IMG/VR virus record: IMGVR_UViG_3300025159_000134
Span: 1-64,000 of that record
Length of the DNA: 64,000 bases
Reading direction: 5' to 3' (one strand)
Source of the DNA: a virus
Shown: positions 63,519 through 64,000 of the stretch, piece by piece
Layout of the letters: every line of letters starts with the position of its first letter
Numbering within the stretch: position 1 is the stretch's first letter
Translations under genes and position numbers: made by a program
The notes under the pieces: model-generated
Database searches by the model: none
The model's input: only the letters and a program-made list of their open reading frames with translations
Told to the model about the DNA's origin: nothing

Positions 63519-64000
63519 TTATTTATTTGTTAGCAACCATTTATTATAATTTGTTAAAGACATTTCAAATAATCTGTCTGTGTCTAAATCTTTCATTATC
63601 ATTTTACTTGTTCCTCTGTTAGTAGTAACTGTTTTAACTAAAGCTAAATTAACACCACCTGAAATAGGAGAAGTTTGTTTTGTTTTACCTTGTAATACTC
63701 CTAAATGGAATTTAGGATGTTCCCAACCTTGTATTACTTTAAATACATGTTCTAACTGTCTTACATCTTCATCACAATAAGTAATCATCTCTTTTAATGC
63801 TTCTTCATCATTATGTAAGATAATTCTTTTCCATAAATCTATATTAGTTGGAATTTTTCCATCTTCACCTAATAATTTAGATATATAATCTAATTTATTT
63901 GATTGGAAATTAAATTTCTTTCTTGCTACTTTTAAAGTATCAAACTGTGGATAATCAATTAGCATTTTTAATCCATGTATAAATGCTCTTGTTTTAATCC
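63519..64000 (-). CDS. DnaQ/YprB-like 3'-5' exonuclease (5' truncated by window)
   Basis: The frame is open to the right edge (ATG 63965 is internal). The visible 159 residues begin IKTRAFIHGLKMLIDYP. Visible RNase H-like exonuclease features are HGLKMLIDYPQFDTLKVARKKF (an Asp-containing strand, linker and helix), KLDYISKLLG, and ITYCDEDVRQLEHVF, the ExoIII-type Y-x3-D element. The ExoI motif must lie outside the window. It sits ahead of the neck genes on the same strand and is separated from them by a weak terminator. Confidence 0.75.
   Translation of the reverse strand, partial: IKTRAFIHGLKMLIDYPQFDTLKVARKKFNFQSNKLDYISKLLGEDGKIPTNIDLWKRIILHNDEEALKEMITYCDEDVRQLEHVFKVIQGWEHPKFHLGVLQGKTKQTSPISGGVNLALVKTVTTNRGTSKMIMKDLDTDRLFEMSLTNYNKWLLTNK

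Overview
The window is a very AT-rich, gene-dense phage genome segment. It is most consistent with a crAss-like phage (order Crassvirales) infecting a Bacteroidota host. The main evidence is the late arm on the minus strand: neck/ring-type proteins, a large muzzle-like protein, virion cargo proteins, and three giant proteins of 1,851, 2,734 and 1,425 residues. The 2,734-residue protein carries the DFDID metal-binding motif of the crAss-like virion RNA polymerase. Promoter-like elements match the Bacteroides consensus (TTTG, 20 bp, TANNTTTG). I see no tRNA, rRNA, CRISPR array, integrase or insertion sequence. The standard genetic code fits.

Layout. Positions 1-33773 are early/middle genes, all on the plus strand. 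They run: small membrane, lipoprotein and hypothetical genes (1-3756); family B DNA polymerase (3846-6809) split by a group I intron; small genes; a DnaB-type helicase (7803-12169) split by two group I introns; nucleotide-metabolism and hypothetical genes; a Sak4-like ATPase and SSB (14031-15386); a DnaG-type primase; an amidoligase cluster (16470-22880) with a gamma-glutamylcyclotransferase-like protein, ATP-grasp protein, class I and class II glutamine amidotransferases and two different amidoligase-fold proteins; uracil-DNA glycosylase-like protein, RusA-like resolvase and PD-(D/E)XK nuclease; a B12-dependent ribonucleotide reductase; MazG; an SF2 helicase; then an RNA ligase surrounded by three metallophosphoesterases. 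A strong bidirectional terminator at 33776-33805 separates this from the convergent late arm (33834-64000, minus strand).

How it works together. Polymerase, helicase, primase, SSB, Sak4-like ATPase, RusA and nucleases form a self-contained replication/recombination set. NrdJ, MazG and a DUF5664-type diphosphohydrolase adjust the dNTP pool. The late arm builds the neck, tail and packaged cargo, including the RNA polymerase injected to start early transcription.

Most unusual points. (1) A 2.14-kb group I intron interrupts the Walker A codons of the helicase and carries five tandem non-endonuclease ORFs. One of these ORFs lies across most of the ribozyme core. (2) Two more group I introns with GIY-YIG endonucleases sit in the polymerase active-site motif and in the helicase. 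Their splice sites are supported by P1 and P10 pairings that I could read directly. (3) The six-gene amidoligase cluster. (4) The giant virion RNA polymerase protein ends in a zincin and a possible ADP-ribosyltransferase-like domain. (5) Stop-codon use is skewed: TAG occurs only in intron ORFs, and TGA occurs only inside ATGA overlaps.
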